From contig NZ_JAUXMX010000063.1 of assembly GCF_030683065.1 (NCBI RefSeq), positions 90,007 to 154,006 on the forward strand: DNA of 64,000 bases. The letters run 5' to 3'. How positions within the stretch are numbered: position 1 is the stretch's first letter; each line of letters starts with the position of its first letter. Of the stretch, positions 62,298-64,000 are shown piece by piece. Origin of the DNA: Pseudomonas sp. Its GTDB lineage: Bacteria > Pseudomonadota > Gammaproteobacteria > Pseudomonadales > Pseudomonadaceae. A program made the position numbers and the translations under genes. Under the pieces are notes generated by a model. That model did no database searches, had not been told where the DNA came from, and worked only from the letters and a program-made list of their open reading frames with translations.

Positions 62298-63755
62298 ATG
62301 AGCCTTGAGTTGAAGGACCCCAGCCTGCTGCGCCAGCAGGCTTATGTGAATGGCCAGTGGTGCGAGGCCGACAGCGGCGCGCGCACCGAGATATTCAATC
62401 CGGCCAACGCTGAAAAAATCGGCAGTGTGCCGAACATGGGCCGCGGTGAAACCCGTCGTGCCATCGAAGCGGCGCAAGCCGCGCAGCCGGCCTGGCGCGC
62501 ATTGACCGCCAAAGAGCGGGCCAATCGCCTGCGGCTGTGGTTCAACCTGATCATGGCCAACCAGGAAGACCTGGCGCGGATCATGACCGCCGAGCAGGGC
62601 AAGCCCCTGGCCGAGGCCCGCGGCGAGATCGCCTACGCCGCCTCCTTTATCGAGTGGTTCGCCGAGGAGGCCAAGCGTGCCTACGGCGATGTGATTCCGG
62701 CGCATGCCATGGACAAGCGCATTCTGGTACAGAAGGAACCCGTCGGCGTGACCGCGGCCATCACGCCGTGGAACTTCCCCAGCGCCATGATCACCCGCAA
62801 GGCCGGTCCGGCTCTAGCCGTGGGCTGTGCGATGGTCCTCAAGCCTGCGCCGCAGACCCCGTTCTCGGCCCTGGCCCTGGCCGCTCTGGCCGAGCGCGCG
62901 GGTATTCCTGCCGGCCTGCTCAGCGTGATCCCGGCCGACGTGGACGCCAGCCGTGAGGTGGGCGCCGAACTGTGCGAGAACCCGATCGTGCGCAAGCTGT
63001 CGTTCACCGGCTCGACTGGCGTCGGCATCAAACTGATGCAGCAGTGCGCGCCGACCCTGAAGAAGCTTTCGCTGGAACTGGGCGGCAACGCGCCTTTTAT
63101 CGTCTTCGACGATGCCGACCTGGATGCGGCAGTCGAAGGGGCGATCATCTCCAAATACCGCAACGCCGGGCAGACCTGCGTCTGCGCCAACCGCCTGTAT
63201 GTGCAGGACAGCGTGTATGACGCCTTCGCCGCCAAGTTGCAGGTGGCGGTGGCCAAGCTCAAGGTCGGCAACGGCATGCACGAGGGCATCACCACCGGCC
63301 CGTTGATCAACGCCGAGGCGGTGGCCAAGGTCGAGCGGCATCTGGCTGATGCCCTGGACAAGGGCGCGACCCTTGTCGCTGGCGGCAACAGCCTGGGCGG
63401 CAACTTCTTCGAGCCGACCATCGTCAGCGGCGTGACTGCAGACATGGCGGTGGCGCGTGAAGAAACCTTCGGCCCGCTGGCGCCACTGTTCCGGTTCAGC
63501 GACGAGGGCGATGTGATCCGTCAGGCCAACGACACCGAGTTCGGTCTGGCTGCCTACTTTTATGCCCGCGACCTGGGGCGCGTGTTCCGCGTGGCTGAGG
63601 CGCTGGAGTACGGCATGGTTGGCATCAATACCGGGGTGATCTCCACCGAAGTGGCGCCGTTCGGCGGCATGAAGTCCTCAGGGCTGGGTCGTGAAGGCTC
63701 GAAATACGGCCTGGATGAGTACCTGGAAATCAAATACCTCTGTATGGGCATCTGA
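62298..63755 (+). CDS. gabD: Succinate-/glutarate-semialdehyde dehydrogenase
   Basis: A 485-residue NADP-dependent aldehyde dehydrogenase. Signature pieces are AITPWNFPSAMITRKAGPALAVGC, FTGSTGVGIKLM, SLELGGNAPFIVFDDADLD with the general-base glutamate, and RNAGQTCVCANR with catalytic cysteine 294. It oxidises succinate semialdehyde from 4-aminobutyrate, and the same enzyme class handles glutarate semialdehyde from 5-aminovalerate (davD). Its position behind the Agt transporter supports both roles. A palindromic repeat separates it from gabT. Confidence 0.92.
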   Translation: MSLELKDPSLLRQQAYVNGQWCEADSGARTEIFNPANAEKIGSVPNMGRGETRRAIEAAQAAQPAWRALTAKERANRLRLWFNLIMANQEDLARIMTAEQGKPLAEARGEIAYAASFIEWFAEEAKRAYGDVIPAHAMDKRILVQKEPVGVTAAITPWNFPSAMITRKAGPALAVGCAMVLKPAPQTPFSALALAALAERAGIPAGLLSVIPADVDASREVGAELCENPIVRKLSFTGSTGVGIKLMQQCAPTLKKLSLELGGNAPFIVFDDADLDAAVEGAIISKYRNAGQTCVCANRLYVQDSVYDAFAAKLQVAVAKLKVGNGMHEGITTGPLINAEAVAKVERHLADALDKGATLVAGGNSLGGNFFEPTIVSGVTADMAVAREETFGPLAPLFRFSDEGDVIRQANDTEFGLAAYFYARDLGRVFRVAEALEYGMVGINTGVISTEVAPFGGMKSSGLGREGSKYGLDEYLEIKYLCMGI

Positions 63756-63764
63756 TGGCCCTTT

Positions 63765-63836
63765 CGTAGGGTGCGCGGGGTCGCCTAGGCCGTGCGCACC
63801 TTGCCCCTATTTTCGGTGCGCACGGCGCACCCTACG
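63765..63836. repeat. GTAGGGTGCGC palindrome, family D (copy 3)
   Basis: Long imperfect hairpin with ends CGTAGGGTGCGC and GCGCACCCTACG and internal GGTGCGCAC / GTGCGCACC type arms. It lies between gabD and gabT. Confidence 0.8.
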
Positions 63837-63861
63837 GTAAAGCCAGATCCGAGGAATGACA

Positions 63862-64000
63862 TGAGCAAGACCAACGAATCTTTGATGCAACGCCGCACCG
63901 CTGCCGTTCCGCGTGGCGTCGGGCAGATCCACCCGATCTTCGCCGACCGGGCGCAGAACGCCACGGTGATCGACGTTGAAGGCCACGAGTTTATTGACTT
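63862..64000 (+). CDS. gabT: 4-aminobutyrate aminotransferase, N-terminal part (runs out of the window)
   Basis: Forty-six codons are present: MSKTNESLMQRRTAAVPRGVG, then QIHPIFADRAQNATVIDVEG and HEFID. This is the beginning of a class III PLP aminotransferase of the GabT/DavT type that removes the amino group of 4-aminobutyrate or 5-aminovalerate. The catalytic lysine lies beyond the window. AGGAATGA precedes the ATG. It continues the transport-catabolism series. Confidence 0.85.

Overview
This window is chromosomal DNA from a Pseudomonas species. The evidence is a GC-rich codon style, palindromic extragenic repeats of the pseudomonad kind, and a long run of core genes (tRNA-Ile2, rpoD, dnaG, rpsU, tsaD, plsY, folB, folK, cca, spoVR/yeaH/yeaG, glpE, apaH, apaG, ksgA, pdxA, surA, lptD, amgK, murU, djlA, a DUF3530 gene, agtSR, agtABCD) in the order I recall from the PA0574-PA0606 part of P. 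aeruginosa. The species cannot be named from the sequence alone. No IS element, prophage or CRISPR array was seen.

Bases 1-6.9 kb hold the end of an acyl-CoA dehydrogenase, an AmpG-type permease, an alkyltransferase-like DNA repair protein, two tandem DUF481 outer-membrane proteins, an AraC-type regulator and a membrane-anchored protein with a degenerate GGDEF motif. Bases 7.2-15.9 kb are an organophosphate-scavenging block: a PhoB box, a TonB-dependent receptor, a lipoprotein beta-propeller phytase, a private ExbB/ExbD/TonB energising set and a Tat-exported PhoX phosphatase. An exported endonuclease I follows on the other strand.

Bases 16.8-22.3 kb combine two things. One is a small RNA of the RsmX/Y/Z type with a perfect GacA box, six GGA motifs and a strong terminator. 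The other is a partly decayed operon of sensor kinases: two intact kinases, the last 49 codons of a third, and the wreck of a response regulator-GGDEF gene, all joined by ATGA-type overlaps. Bases 22.9-27.9 kb form a sigma-54 circuit: an enhancer-binding protein (HbcR-like), four upstream dyads, a -24/-12 promoter, a GntP-family permease and a fused CoA-transferase.

Bases 28-53 kb are housekeeping. They include the rpsU-dnaG-rpoD cluster, tsaD, phospholipid and folate genes, CCA addition, the YeaG stress-kinase set, Ap4A hydrolase, rRNA methylation, outer-membrane biogenesis (surA-lptD) and the AmgK/MurU cell-wall recycling pair. A small YqaE/Pmp3 gene just before the tRNA carries a one-base frameshift. 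Bases 54.4-64 kb contain the AgtS/AgtR two-component system, the AgtABCD uptake system for 4-aminobutyrate and 5-aminovalerate, gabD and the start of gabT, which together link sensing, import and catabolism of these amino acids.
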